The position numbers and the translations under genes were made by a program. Positions 31,812-43,258 of a stretch of DNA of 64,000 bases are shown here, one piece after another. The notes under the pieces were generated by a model. The model was given only the letters and a program-made list of their open reading frames with translations. It made no database searches and was not told the origin of the DNA. How positions within the stretch are numbered: the stretch's first letter is position 1; every line of letters starts with the position of its first letter. The DNA is from Hibiscus mutabilis (Eukaryota > Streptophyta > Magnoliopsida > Malvales > Malvaceae), in the NCBI GenBank assembly GCA_019671005.1, contig CM033747.1, positions 22,533,188-22,597,187 of the forward strand, in the 5' to 3' direction.

Positions 31812-32058
31812 GCAAACTAATAATTACCTGCCAAGACTTCAATTTTCACAAACTTAGCTTTGAACTTGATTTCAATTCTCAGAACCGGGGCACAAAGTAT
31901 GATTGGCTTTTCATTTTTCGGAAAACTTAGGAGTTACACGGAATCAAACTATAATGCTTGTGAGTGTGTGCGGAGTTGTGTGCAAGTTGATTTTTCGGAT
32001 TCTATGCAAACAAGAGGTTTTCAAATTACTTCATTGGGTTCTTTTTAACATGTTTTAA

Positions 32059-32232
32059 CTAGAGCCAGGTTTGGGCACCTCTAGTGTTTTGTTTTTAGTT
32101 TTATTAGACTAGAGCCGGTTTCGGGCACCTCTAGCGATCAAATTTTTTTTAGCACATACTAGAGCCAGTTTCGGGTACCTCTAGTGATCAATTTTTTTAG
32201 CACATGCTAGAGCCAATTTCGGGCACCTCTAG
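32059..32232 (-). repeat. E4 3' UTR hairpin repeats (4 copies)
   Basis: Units 32059-32084, 32109-32134, 32159-32184 and 32207-32232. All keep the CTAGAG and CTCTAG arms. Confidence 0.92.
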
Positions 32233-32540
32233 CATTCATCCAATTTTTATTCTAATCCCCCAATTTGTTAATTATCAACCTAAGTTCACTAGAATTCCTT
32301 AAATCAATCAAACCACAACAGTGTTTCATCAAATTTAGCATCATAGTAAAATTCTAAGTTTTTCCATGGTTATCCTAGAATAAAAATTCTATCAATTAAG
32401 TGCATTGGCAAAGTCATCATTGGATATTCATCAAATCTACGCAATTCTTGTTCCAATTAAAGGCATGGCAAGCAATTTATGTATCCTAAATGTAATACTT
32501 AAGATGAATGTAACTAAAAATGGTAACTACTAATAACAAT

Positions 32541-32577
32541 CCCCCCAAACTCAAGTGAGGCATTATCCTCAATGCAT
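32541..32577 (-). other. E4 upstream polypurine-like tract with hairpin
   Basis: On the minus strand, GCATTGAGGATAATGC is followed by CCTCACTTGAGTTTGGGGGG. Same place as in the other copies. Confidence 0.75.
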
Positions 32578-32625
32578 GCATTAGAGAAGAATAAAAATAA
32601 CGAAAAATAAAATGCCAATAAAGAT

Positions 32626-33083
32626 TTACCCCGGGAGTTCGTCGTTGTGGATGATTAGTTTCTTTTGGGTCGGTGTCTTGATTCTCTTGCTTGAACGCGA
32701 TGGTTGTTTTCTTGTTGCCGGTGGTAGAATCGATCCTCGTACGGGGTTGTCCTCATCGTCCTCTTCATCAGTGTCATTGGCTTTTCGCTTGGAGGATTCA
32801 ATTGGTGCGGTCTTTGTTGGTGCAATGGAGGACTCGTCTGAATCTGAAAAATCAGAAAATGATTCTGTAGGAGTTGATTCGGGCATAGGTGCTTTACCTT
32901 TGGCTTTTGCAGTGGTTGCCGGGATATCTTTAGCTTTGGTTGCTGTGGCATCTTCAGGGTTGGTTGTCGTGGCATCAGCTTGTGCAGGCACGATGTAGGT
33001 TGCCGCGACATCATCTGTTACGATTGCCGTGGCGACAACTTCATTGGGTGCCGGGGCAAGGATCTCGGCAGGAAATTTCCTTA
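32626..33083 (-). pseudogene. E4 truncated third ORF (core domain deleted)
   Basis: Begins MLRKFPAEILAPAPNE at about 33090, using the short leader and first codons seen in E2 and E5. It then joins the Ala/Thr-rich, acidic and basic tail of the full ORF (FSDFSDSDESS, SSKRIKTPTQKKL). The ~300-residue plant transposon core is absent. The frame is open, so a tail-only protein of about 150 residues could be made. Pseudogene status is a judgement, since the core is missing. Confidence 0.65.
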
Positions 33084-33161
33084 GCATAGTGGTTGTGAGT
33101 CTTGTTGTGGAAAAGAAAACAAAAATAAAAATAAAAAGAAAATATTGAAAGGAGAGCATGC

Positions 33162-34316
33162 TCATGCATCTCCTAAAGTGACCACTTTTTTGTTACGTTC
33201 CACATGGGCACCATTGTAGTGCTTCAATCTTTGTCCATTAACTTTGAATTCATGGTTGTCAGAGATGGACTTGATTATCACAACACCATGGGAGAATGGT
33301 TTGACGACTTCGAATGGTCCCGACCATCTTGATTTCAGCTTTCCCGGGAAAAGTTTTAGCCGAGAATTGAATAAGAGAACTAGTTTCCCCGGCATGAATT
33401 GCCATGGCAATAGTTTCTTGTCATGCCATCGCTTTGTTTTCACCTTGTAGATTCGTGCATTGTTATAGGCGAGTGCACGAAATTTTTCTATCTCATTGAG
33501 ATCCAACAAACGCTTTTGTCCGGCACTTTCCCAATCCATATTCACGGTCTTGATTGCCCAGTATGCCTTGTGTTCGATTTCCACCGGTAGATGGCATGTT
33601 TTGCCATAGACAAGTCGGAAGGGGGACATACCTAAGGGTGTTTTGAATGTAGTGTGATATGCCCAAAGTGCGTCATCTAGTCTTAATGACCAATCCTTCC
33701 TAGAGGGATTTACAACTTTCTCGAGTATACCCTTTAATTCCCGCTTGGAAATTTCTGCTTGCCCGTTGGTTTGTGGGTGATATGCCGTGGCGATCTTGTG
33801 TGATATGCCGAAGCGTTGCAACATCTTGGCAATTAGTCTGTTGTCAAAATGCTTGCCTTCGTCACTGATAATTGCTCTCGGCATCCCGAACCGTGTAAAT
33901 ATGTTTTTCTGCAAGAATCGTTGCACGATCTTGGAATCGTCGTTGGGAACTGCAGCTGCCTCAACCCATTTAGACACGTAGTCGGCGGCAAGTAGAATGT
34001 AGAGGTTGCCAAATGAAGATGGGAAAGGTCCCATAAAATCGATCCCCCATACATCGAACAATTCTACCTCGATGATGTTTTAGAGCGGCATCTCATGTCG
34101 TCTAGAGATATTGCCCGTCCTCTGGCAACGATCACATTGCTTGTAAAAGTTTTGGGCATCTTTGTACAATGTTGGCCAATACAACTCGGATTGCAAAACA
34201 TTGGCTACGGTACGAGTTCCTCCAAAATATCCTCCATAAGGTGAAGAATGGCATTGCCAGAGTACATTCTATTGCTCTTCTTCAGGGACACAGCGGCGTA
34301 TAACCTGATCTGCACA
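33162..34316 (-). pseudogene. int: E4 integrase (stops in N-terminal part)
   Basis: Zinc finger region (HSSPYGGYF ... CDRC), rve core with all three acidic residues (WGIDFMGPF, ISDEGKHFD, NGQAEIS) and C-terminal domain to TLGDA-stop. In-frame stops occur after VPEEEQ and at 34080-34082 (CAG to TAA). The last 299 codons (34061-33162) are open. Confidence 0.88.
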
Positions 34317-36240
34317 TTATTTAAACAAAAGAGGCTCGTCCCAAAAGTAATGCTTAGCATCATGGCAGAACCGCTTCTTCCCTTGGTAAGTAATGCCATA
34401 AGGTAAAATACCATAAACAAGGAAATTAACTAAATCCGCGTACCAGGGTATTGCCGATGCATGTTCTGCCGTGGTGACTGCTCCCAAAATTGTCGGGGCG
34501 TGCATGTCAAAGGCTACTGCGGCGTCGTGAGTTGTCGACGCGTGCGCGTCCATAGTTGTCGAGGTGTGTGCGTCCATGGTTGCCGAGGCATCGAGGGTTG
34601 CCGAGGCATGCGCCTCCATGGTTGCCGAGGCAACTAAAATTTGTTCATCTGGGAATGCATCGCATATCCCTAGATCCATGTCCTCCTCCCTATTGCGTTC
34701 TAAACGTGATAAGTGACCGGCCACTTGATTTTCTGTTCCTTTCCTGTCCTTAATTTCAATATCAAATTCTTGTAAAAGAAATATCCAACGAATCAAACGA
34801 GGTTTGGCATCCTTTTTAGCAAATAGATATTTGATTGCCGAATGGTCCGTATGAACAATTACCTTTGTACCAATCAAATAGGATCGGAACTTGTCAAATG
34901 CGAAAACTATAGCTAGTAACTCTTTCTCCGTTGTTGTGTAATTCACTTGAGCATTATTAAGAGTTTTACTAGCGTAGTATATCACATGGAAGGTCTTACC
35001 TGTGCGTTGGCCTAGGACTGCTCCTACCACGAAATCACTTGCATCACACATGAGCTCAAAAGGTAGCGTCCAATCTGGTGGAACGACAATAGGTGCCGAG
35101 GTAAGCTTTTCCTTTAGGGTTTCAAATGCTTGGGTGCAAGAATCATCAAAATCGAAGACGTTATCCTGTTCAACCAAATTGCACAAGGGTTTAGTGATTT
35201 TAGAAAAATTATGAATGAACCTCCTGTAAAAACCTGCATGTCCAAGAAAACTTCGAATTCCTTTAACCGAACTTGGTGGGGGTAATCTCTCGATCACATC
35301 CACCTTAGCTTTGTCTACTTCAATTCCCTTGGATGAAATCTTGTGGCCGAGCACTATTCCTTCATCTACCATAAAATGGCATTTCTCCCAATTGAGGACT
35401 AAATCAGTTTCTTCACATCTTGCCAACACCCTCTCTAAATTGCCGAGACAGCTGTCGAAGTCATTACCAAAAATAGAAAAATTATCCATGAAGATCTCAA
35501 GGAAGTCTTCGACCATGTCTGAAAAGAGTGCCATCATGCATCTTTGGAAGGTTGCCGAGGCGTTACACAATCCGAACGACATCCTTCGGAAGGCATAGGT
35601 ACCGTATGGGCATGTGAAGGTTGTCTTTTCTTGATCTTCTGGTGCTATGGCAATTTGATTGTAACTTGAATAACCATAAAGAAAACAATAAAAGGGTTTA
35701 CCTGCAAGACGGTCAAGCATTTGATCAATAAAGGGTAATGGGAAGTGATCTTTCCTAGTGGCTTTGTTTAGCTTTCGATAATCAATACAAACCCTCCAAC
35801 CGGTCACAGTCCTGGTTGGAATGAGTTCATTGTTTTCATTACTTATCACCGTTATACCTTCCTTTTTCGGAACACATTGTACCAGACTTACCCATGTACT
35901 ATCAGAGATAGGGTATATAATGCCGGCGTCAAGCCACTTGATGATTTCTTTCATTACAACCCCTTTCATGGCATGATTCAGTCTCCAATGGGCCTCAATT
36001 AAAAGTTTGTGATCATCTTCCAACAAAATCTTGTGCATGCACACTACCGGGCTAATTCCTTTCAAGTCGGAAATTGTCCACCCTATTTCCTTTTTGTGTA
36101 GCTTCAACATCTTGATCAGCTTCTTTTCCTGCTCAGGCTGTAACTTAGAAGAAATAATTACAGGCAATGTATTATTGGTTCCTAAGTATGCATATTTTAG
36201 TTGCTCTGCAATTGTTTCAACTCAAGAATTGGTGATTGTT
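34317..36240 (-). pseudogene. pol: E4 RT-RNase H (616-codon open part; catalytic Asp lost)
   Basis: Open from 36167 to 34317. The RT catalytic motif is FMDN instead of FMDD (Asn codon 35481-35483), which should abolish polymerase activity. RNase H blocks (ELMCDASDF, EKELLAIVFAF, HTDHSAIKYLF) look normal. The ASAT linker lies at 34450-34640. It ends with CAA to TAA (34317-34319), the same nonsense change as in E1. A 1-nt loss near 36205 separates it from the protease frame. Confidence 0.9.
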
Positions 36241-38886
36241 CAATAGAGGGTTTTTCGAGTTTACCTTCCTTACCTGAGTAATCCAGTGGTTCAAAGTATG
36301 TACCTGGTCAATTGACTAGCCAATTTGCCTCTTCTTGTTGTTCCTCATCGACCGGTTCTTCATACTCCTCAAGTTCCTCCTGATCGGCAATGTAGTTGCC
36401 GAGGCAACTAAATTCCTCGTCGAAGTTAAACTCTGTCATGGCATAAAGATGTTGGCATTCTTCTGGATCATCGGCATGCCTTAGCGTTTGGAACACATTT
36501 AGTTTAACTTGTTGGTCATTCACCCTCATTGTGAGTTCTCCCTTTTCAACATCGATCAAGGTTCTCCCTGTTGCTAGAAATAGTCTCCCGAGAATGATGG
36601 GTGCATGCTCATCTGCTTCACAATCCAAAACAATAAAGTCAGTGGGAAAAATAAATTTATCAACTTTTACCAGTATGTCCTCGATTTTTCCCTCTGGATG
36701 CACATAGGATCTGTCGGCTAGCTGTAGCATAACTATTGTAGGTCTTGCCTTCCCGATTCCTAGTTTCTGGAAAACCGATTTAGGCATCAAGTTTATGCTA
36801 GCCCCAAGGTTGCATAATGCTTTCCCGACATAGTGGTTTCCAATGGAACAGGGTATTGTGAAACTTTCAGGATCTCTCAACTTGGATTGCATACGATTGT
36901 GCAACATTGCCATGCATCCCTCTGTTGCGGCAACTGTTTCAAACTCTCCTAGCCTTGTTCTTTTGGACACAATGTCTTTAAGAAACTTGGCATAGTTCGG
37001 TATTTGTTCAATTGCTTCCACCAATGGCAAGTTGATGTGGACTTGCTTTAGGATATCAAGAAACTTCTTGAATTGATATTCTTGCTTTTGTCGCTTCAAC
37101 CTTTGTGGGAATGGTGGTGGAAGTCGGATATCTTCGATCCTTTCATTAGTTTGGAACCTGATTGACGGCATTGCCGGGACAACTGGAGTTGCCGAGGTGT
37201 TATCAACTGGGGTTGTCGAGATATGCTTATCGCAAGTTGCCGAGGCATCTTTATCGTCGGTTGCTGAGGCATCTTTATCATCGGTTGTTGAGGCATGCTT
37301 ATTGCCGGTTGCCGCGGCAATTCCTGGTTCAGCATCTGAGGCTTTGCCGCTAGGTTCATTTTGATCTTTTTGTGGAGTTTTGTTTGATGAGCGGGTTTGA
37401 GCCTCTCTAAGTTGTTGGCCACTTCTAGTGGTGATTGCCTTACATTGCTCATGGCCAGTTCCTCTTGCGACTTCAGTATCGCTAGGTAAACCTCCTTGCG
37501 GTCTAGTATTCAGATTTTGAGCAAATTGTCCGACTTGATTTTCCAATGATTTGATTGCCGCCTCTTGGTTTTGCAATCTCATCTCGGTCCTGTTAATAAA
37601 AGCATCAGTTCTTTTAATGAAGTTACTATTCTCAGCCATATAAGATTCAGTTTTCATCATAAAAGCATTTAGAGAATTTTCCAAAGAACTAGATGTTGTC
37701 GGTTGTTACTGCGGCAACCATTGCCGTGGCATATTCTGCTGGAATCCGATGCTTGTGCATTCTGATTGTTCTGGTTTAGAGCATTGTTGGGATTACTCCA
37801 TGAAAAATTTGGGTGCTTCTTCCAAGCTGGATTGTATGTATTGGACATCACATTGTTGTTCCGATTGTAATTCCCCACATAGAAGCTGGATTCTGGATTC
37901 TGTATACATTCAGAAGAATCATGGTTATCACCACATAACTCACAAAAAGAATCCATTACCTTGACCTCATGTGTGTTGTTTGGTTTTTGCATGTTCTGGA
38001 CCATCTTGGTTAAAGTGGCCAATTGTGCCGAAATTGAATCTGATGATCCTAGTTCATGTATTGTGGCTTGGCGTCTAACTCCTCCTCTTCTAGTAGAGGG
38101 AAATTGATAATCATTCTTGGCCAGCCTGTTTAGAATTTGTATTGCTTCCTCTGTCGACTTGTCTAGAAGTATGCCGTTTGCCGAGGCATCTAGCATCATC
38201 CTTGTTGGTGTATTCACGGCGTTGTAAAACATTGTTAGTTGAGTGCACACCGGGAATCCGTGTAGGGGGCATTTGTGTAGAAGTTCTCTATATCGCTCCC
38301 AAGCCTCGTACATGGATTCATCATCTACCTGCCGAAAAGAAGTAATGTCATTACGAAGCTTATCAGTTAAATTTGTAGGATTAAACCGAGCAAGGAAATC
38401 ACGATAAAGATCGGTCCAAGATGCTATTGATCCGGCAGGAATACTATTTAACCATGCTTTCGCCCTATCCCTCAGTGAATATGGGAATAATCTTAATCGT
38501 AAGACATCGGGGGTGGCTCCGTGTATTTTGAACGAGTTAGAAATATCGAGGAAAGATTTCAGATGTTGCCGTGCATCTTCAGTTGCTGAGCCGCCAAATT
38601 GACCAATTGTGTTGATCATATTAAACATTACAGGGTTCAACTCAAAGTGGTCGGCTTCAATTTCAGGTGCGACAACTCCTGGATTAAGTCCATCAAGATC
38701 TTCTTCAAGATAGTCTCGAATAGTTCTGTTTCATGCAAGAATCACTTCTCCTGCTGGAACATCTTGATTCATATTGCCGTCTTGATTAGCCATTACTACT
38801 CTTATCCTTCGTCTAAGTCTTTGTAAGGTTCGTTCGATTTCTGGATCAAAGGGATATTCTGGTGAAGTCGGTCTCGCCCTGGTCAT
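36241..38886 (-). pseudogene. gag: E4 gag-protease (broken)
   Basis: Starts MTRARPTSPEYPFDPE at 38886. CGA to TGA in LARNRT (about 38730) interrupts it early. Capsid region and CELCGDNHDSSEC lie in the frame 38640-37669. A 1-nt loss near 37745 shifts it. The frame 37684-36308 then runs unbroken from late gag through protease, supporting one gag-pol polyprotein. The protease motif is NLGAS (Asn at 36809-36811). CGA to TGA ends the frame at 36308. Ala/Thr repeats with the palindrome occur at 37170-37320. Confidence 0.88.
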
Positions 38887-38984
38887 ATACCAATGCAAAA
38901 CCAAAGTTTGTTAGCCCTTTGAATCTTAAACAAGAAAAGTAAAAAGAAAGTGCAAGAAAATAAAAACAAAGTCGCTATTGCCAA

Positions 38985-39002
38985 TCCCCGGCAACGGCGC
39001 CA
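38985..39002 (-). other. E4 primer binding site (tRNA-Asp)
   Basis: Minus strand TGGCGCCGTTGCCGGGGA, a perfect 18-nt complement of the plant tRNA-Asp 3' end. Confidence 0.92.
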
Positions 39003-39008
39003 AAAACT

Positions 39009-40453
39009 TGTTGCAAGTTATAGTATAAAAGATATCGTCTCCACAGGGATTGGTGCCACTTCAAGAATCTAGTCTCTTGCACTATAAAAAGTAAAAACAC
39101 AAATAGAAGATTATAGGAGTTTAACTAATAACTAAACTAGAAGGCAATAAAGTAAAAGAATAAATGAGATCAAGTGAGAGAGATAGGCCAGGTTATCGTG
39201 AGTTGAGGTGTGATAGCCGATTGGATCATCTTGGTAAAAGAGTGCATGGCAACTAACCGATGGTTGCCTGGGCGACTAGTTGGGCAACTACTTGGGCGTC
39301 TGGGCAGCAACCTTCAAGGTTCGGCAGAGCATTCTTCAATGGTTTCTTCTTATCCCTAAGTCGAAACTCTAGCTACTTGTGCATGCCTTGATAATACATC
39401 CCTGCGTGAATCAAGGGTGAACAACAACCAATCTTGCGCTCCTCTTAGCCGTTGAAATCCTTAACTTATTCGTAAGCCAGATTAATCTTCACCATCAATA
39501 GATTGAATAAAGATCATATTCATTCGTTTCTTGAATCTAACTCTCCCGATATTAGATAAATAGATGAAGTTACGAGATCCTCTCCCAATTCACTCGCAAA
39601 CAAGAATAAGAACCAAGAATGAATAAACCTTGAATAGAAAAGTGCAAACTCTTATTACCTAAACAAAATCCAATAGTTTCTCACAACCACAAAACACAAA
39701 AACCATAGCCAAATAGATTTAGTTCATGGCTAGGTTCCAAAGAAACACAAGATAAATAATCCCTAGCATGAACCTAATTGAACAAGAAAGAAAAAGATGA
39801 AGAATTGAAGCTTGTCGAAATCTCCTTGCCCTAGAAGCTTATCGAAAATTCTCTCCTCTTGCCCTCTTTTTGAAATTTGACGATATGGCCTCTTATTTAT
39901 AGGGCTAGGTCAAAGTCCTTCTTTGAGGAGGAAGTTAAGTTGGAATTAAATTATCTTTAAAGAATATAATTCTTTATTATAATTATATTCCTACTAGAAC
40001 TTCTCCTATCTTCTTGGAATTTAATTCTTCTTTAATCTCTTCATGGAAATCAAATTCCTTTGAGATTTAGCTTTGCTCCACGTCATCTTGGGCTTGTCTA
40101 GTCATCAATTTCGACTACCCTATCACCTTTGTTCTTTGTCGATAATTGCCCTGGCAACTGGCTCGGCGTCTCCTGCATGCATTGCCCTGGCAACTAACTC
40201 GGCATCTCCTTCATGTATTGCCCTAACAACTAGCTCTAGCCTTGCTTTGGCAAATGATCCTGCACATACACACAAAACACACCAAAGCATCATCTTTTCC
40301 CACAAAAACTTCCAAGTTATGTAATCAAGCTCAACGATGGAAGGAAAAATGGATTAATGCATGAATGGCTAATTATGCAACTAATATGAGCCTAAGTCTA
40401 ACAATAATATGAGTAAAAAGGGTAAGAAAAATAGTACTTTTGAACACTTATCA
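39009..40453 (-). repeat. E4 5' LTR (two internal deletions)
   Basis: 1445 bp. Compared with the 3' LTR it lacks 41 nt after its first seven bases (between GTTGCA repeats) and about 44 nt at 39247, where two palindrome copies are lost. TATA box (minus) at 39894-39901. Confidence 0.93.
39894..39901 (-). promoter_or_regulatory. E4 LTR TATA box
   Basis: TATAAATA on the minus strand in the conserved TAGCCCTATAAATA context. Confidence 0.68.
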
Positions 40454-40461
40454 GTAGCTGT

Positions 40462-42005
40462 TGTTGCGTGTAATAAGTGCTACGCAAATGTGCAAGTACA
40501 CACGTCGCAAGGAATAATGTGATACGAGTATCGTCTCCACAGGGATTGGTTTGGGCCACTTTGCTTAAGTTACTGCATTGTGAAAATAAAAACACAATTG
40601 ATAATAGAGGTTTTAATTAACGAGAAAACTAAGAGCAATAAACTAAAAGAATAGATGAAATTAAAATAGAGTAAATAGGCCAGGTTATCGTGAGTTGAGG
40701 TGTGATAGCCGATTGGATCGTCTTGGTAAAAGAGTGCAAGGGCAACTCAGTTGCCGTGGCAACTTGCACAGCGGGATTGCCTTGGCAACTAATCGATGGT
40801 TGCCTGGGCGACTAGCTGGGCAACTACTTGGGCTTCTGGGCAGCAACTTCAAGGTTCGGCAGAGCGTTTTTCAATGGTTTCTTCTTATCCCTAAGTCGAA
40901 ACTCTAGCTACTTGTTCATGCCTTGATAATACATCCCTGCGTGAATCAAGGGTGAATAACAACCAATCTTGCGCTCCTCTTAGCCGTTGAAATCCTTAAC
41001 TTATTCCTAACCCGGATTAATCTTCACCATCAATAGATTGAATAAAGACCATACTCATTCGTTTCTTGAATTTAACTCTCCCGATTTTAGATAAATAGAT
41101 GACGTTACAAGATCCTCTCCCAATTCACTCGCAAACAAGAATAAAAGCCAAGAATGAGTAAACCTTGAATAGAAAAGTGCAAACTCTTATTACCTAAGAA
41201 AAACCCAATTGTTTCTCACAACAACAAAACACAATAACCTCAACCAATCAAGTTAGTTCATGGTTGGGTTCAAAACATATACAAAGAATAATCCCCAAAC
41301 CATGAATCTAATGGAAGCAAAGAAGAAGAACAAGAAATCAAACTCTCTCCCCCTTGCTCTCTTGTCGAAATCTCTTCCTTCTTGCCCTTTGGAGTTGTCG
41401 AAATTTCTCTCCTCTTGCTCTCTCCCAAGTTGACGATATGGCCTCTAATTTATAGGGCTAGGTCAAAGTCCTTCTTTGAGGAGGAAATTAAGTTAGAATT
41501 AAATTATCTTTAAAGAATATAATTCTTTATTATAATTATATTCCTACTAGAACTTCTTCTATCTTCTTGGAATTTAATTCTTATTTAATCTCTTCATGGA
41601 AATCAAATTCACTTGGGGTTTAGCTTTGCTCCACGTCATCTTGGGCTTGTTTAGTCATCAATTTCGACTACCATATCACCTTATTCTTTGTCGACAATTG
41701 CCCTGGCAACTGGCTCGGCGTCTCCTTCATGCATTGCCTTGGCAACTAGCTCGGCATCTCTTTCATGCATTGCCCTGGCAACTAGCTCTAGTCTTGCTTT
41801 GGCAAGTGATCCTGTACATACACACAAAACACACCAAAGTAGCATCTTTTCCCACAAAAATTACTAAGTTATGTAATTAAGCTCAACGGTGGAAAGAAAC
41901 ATGAATTAATGCATGAATGACTAATTATGCAACTAATATGAGCTTAAGTCTAACAATAATATGAGTAAAAAGGGTAATAGAAATAGTACTTTTGAACACT
42001 TATCA
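40462..42005 (-). repeat. E5 3' LTR
   Basis: 1544 bp, TGTTGCGTGTAATAAG to CACTTATCA on the plus strand, type A U5 like E2. Palindrome clusters lie at about 40740-40810 and 41695-41780. Confidence 0.95.
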
Positions 42006-42043
42006 CACCCCCAAACTCGAACTATTGCTTGTCCTCAAGCAAT
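42006..42043 (-). other. E5 polypurine tract with AGGA hairpin
   Basis: Perfect 8-bp hairpin at 42024-42043, then TTCGAGTTTGGGGGTG on the minus strand. Confidence 0.9.
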
Positions 42044-42283
42044 GCAAACTAACAATTACCTGCCAAGACTTTAATCATCAAAGACATGCTTCAAACTTGA
42101 ATTCAAACCTTGGAACCGTGGCACAAAGTATGATCACCTTTTAATTTTTTGGATAGCACTCAAGAAAACTATAATGCTCGTGACAATGTGTGTGCGTAGT
42201 TGTGTACAAGTTGATTTTCAAGATTCTATGTGAACAATAGGCTTTTATCAATTTAATTACCGGGGCATTTATTTTTATTTTCA

Positions 42284-42464
42284 CTAGAGCCAATTTCGGG
42301 CACTTCTAGCAAAGTAAGCAATTTCTCATTTTATTTTAGTCGACTAGAGCCAATTTTGGGCACCTCTAGCGATTCTTTAATGTGCATTAACTACTAGAGC
42401 CAGTTTCGGGCACCTCTAGCAAGAAAGTGTATTTACTACTAGAGCCAGTTTCGGGCACCTCTAG
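42284..42464 (-). repeat. E5 3' UTR hairpin repeats (4 copies)
   Basis: Units 42284-42309, 42344-42369, 42394-42419 and 42439-42464. The first has CTTCTAG in one arm. Confidence 0.9.
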
Positions 42465-42771
42465 CAAGAATTTAACTTTTAATTTTCAATTTGCCCAAAT
42501 ATTAAGCAACCTAAGTTCACTAAGTTTCTTTCAATCAACAAGCCACAACCGTGTAATAAAAGCAGCATCATAGTAAAATTCTAAGTTCTTTTCATGCAAT
42601 CCTAAAATTAAAGGTTCTTTCAATTAAGTGCAGTGGCAAAAATTCATCATTGGATATTCAACAAGTCTTAAGCAATTAAATCCAATTAAAGGCATGGCAA
42701 GTAACATATGCAACCTATATGTGATTGCTAGAGATGAATGCAACTAAACATGAAACTAACCAAAAACCAAC

Positions 42772-42807
42772 ACCCCCCCAAACTCGAGAGAAGCATTGTC
42801 CTCAATG
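42772..42807 (-). other. E5 upstream polypurine-like tract with hairpin
   Basis: On the minus strand, GCATTGAGGACAATGC (perfect 6-bp stem) is followed by TTCTCTCGAGTTTGGGGGGG. Confidence 0.78.
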
Positions 42808-42909
42808 CATGTAAGAGTGAAACAAAATTTAAAAGAAACTAAATGAGATGAGTTAGTTGGAGAGGTCGTCACCTCGAGTGATAAGTTTCCTTTGTGTCGT
42901 TTGCTTGAT

Positions 42910-43083
42910 TCATTTTCCGATCAGTGGTTGAATGCTTGTGGCTGGTACCGCGTGAATAGCATTGCTTTGATTTGATCCATGTTTGGGCATTAGTAGTTGC
43001 CGAAGCCATTGTTGTTGCCTGGGCATTGCCAGTTTCAGTTGTGGTTGTTGTGGCAAGTAGTCGGCAGTGAATTTCCATAGCAT
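42910..43083 (-). CDS. E5 small ORF (57 aa)
   Basis: MLWKFTADYLPQQPQLK..., the counterpart of the E2 small ORF, ending at the same place. After the stop, KLITRGDDLSN matches the end of the full third ORF. Conservation in two copies suggests it predates both insertions, but translation is unproven. Confidence 0.5.
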   Translation of the reverse strand: MLWKFTADYLPQQPQLKLAMPRQQQWLRQLLMPKHGSNQSNAIHAVPATSIQPLIGK

Positions 43084-43258
43084 GGTGGTTGTGAGTCTTG
43101 TTGTGGAAAAGAAAACCTGGAAACTAAAGATAATGAAGAAAAATAAAATATATCCTAAAAAAAAAAGAGAAAAAATAACCAAAAATAATAGAACAAAATA
43201 GTTCGAAAAATAAAAAGAAAAATAAAAATAAAAATAAAATATCAAAATGAGAGCATGC

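Larger units (their letters stand above)
30226..40453 (-). mobile_element. E4: Athila-like element, autonomous type with shortened third ORF
   Basis: 10228 bp, minus strand. Duplication GTAGC at 30221-30225 and 40454-40458, PBS, gag, protease, RT, RNase H, integrase, PPT and two LTRs. The third ORF lacks its conserved core. The 5' LTR has two internal deletions. Confidence 0.95.
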
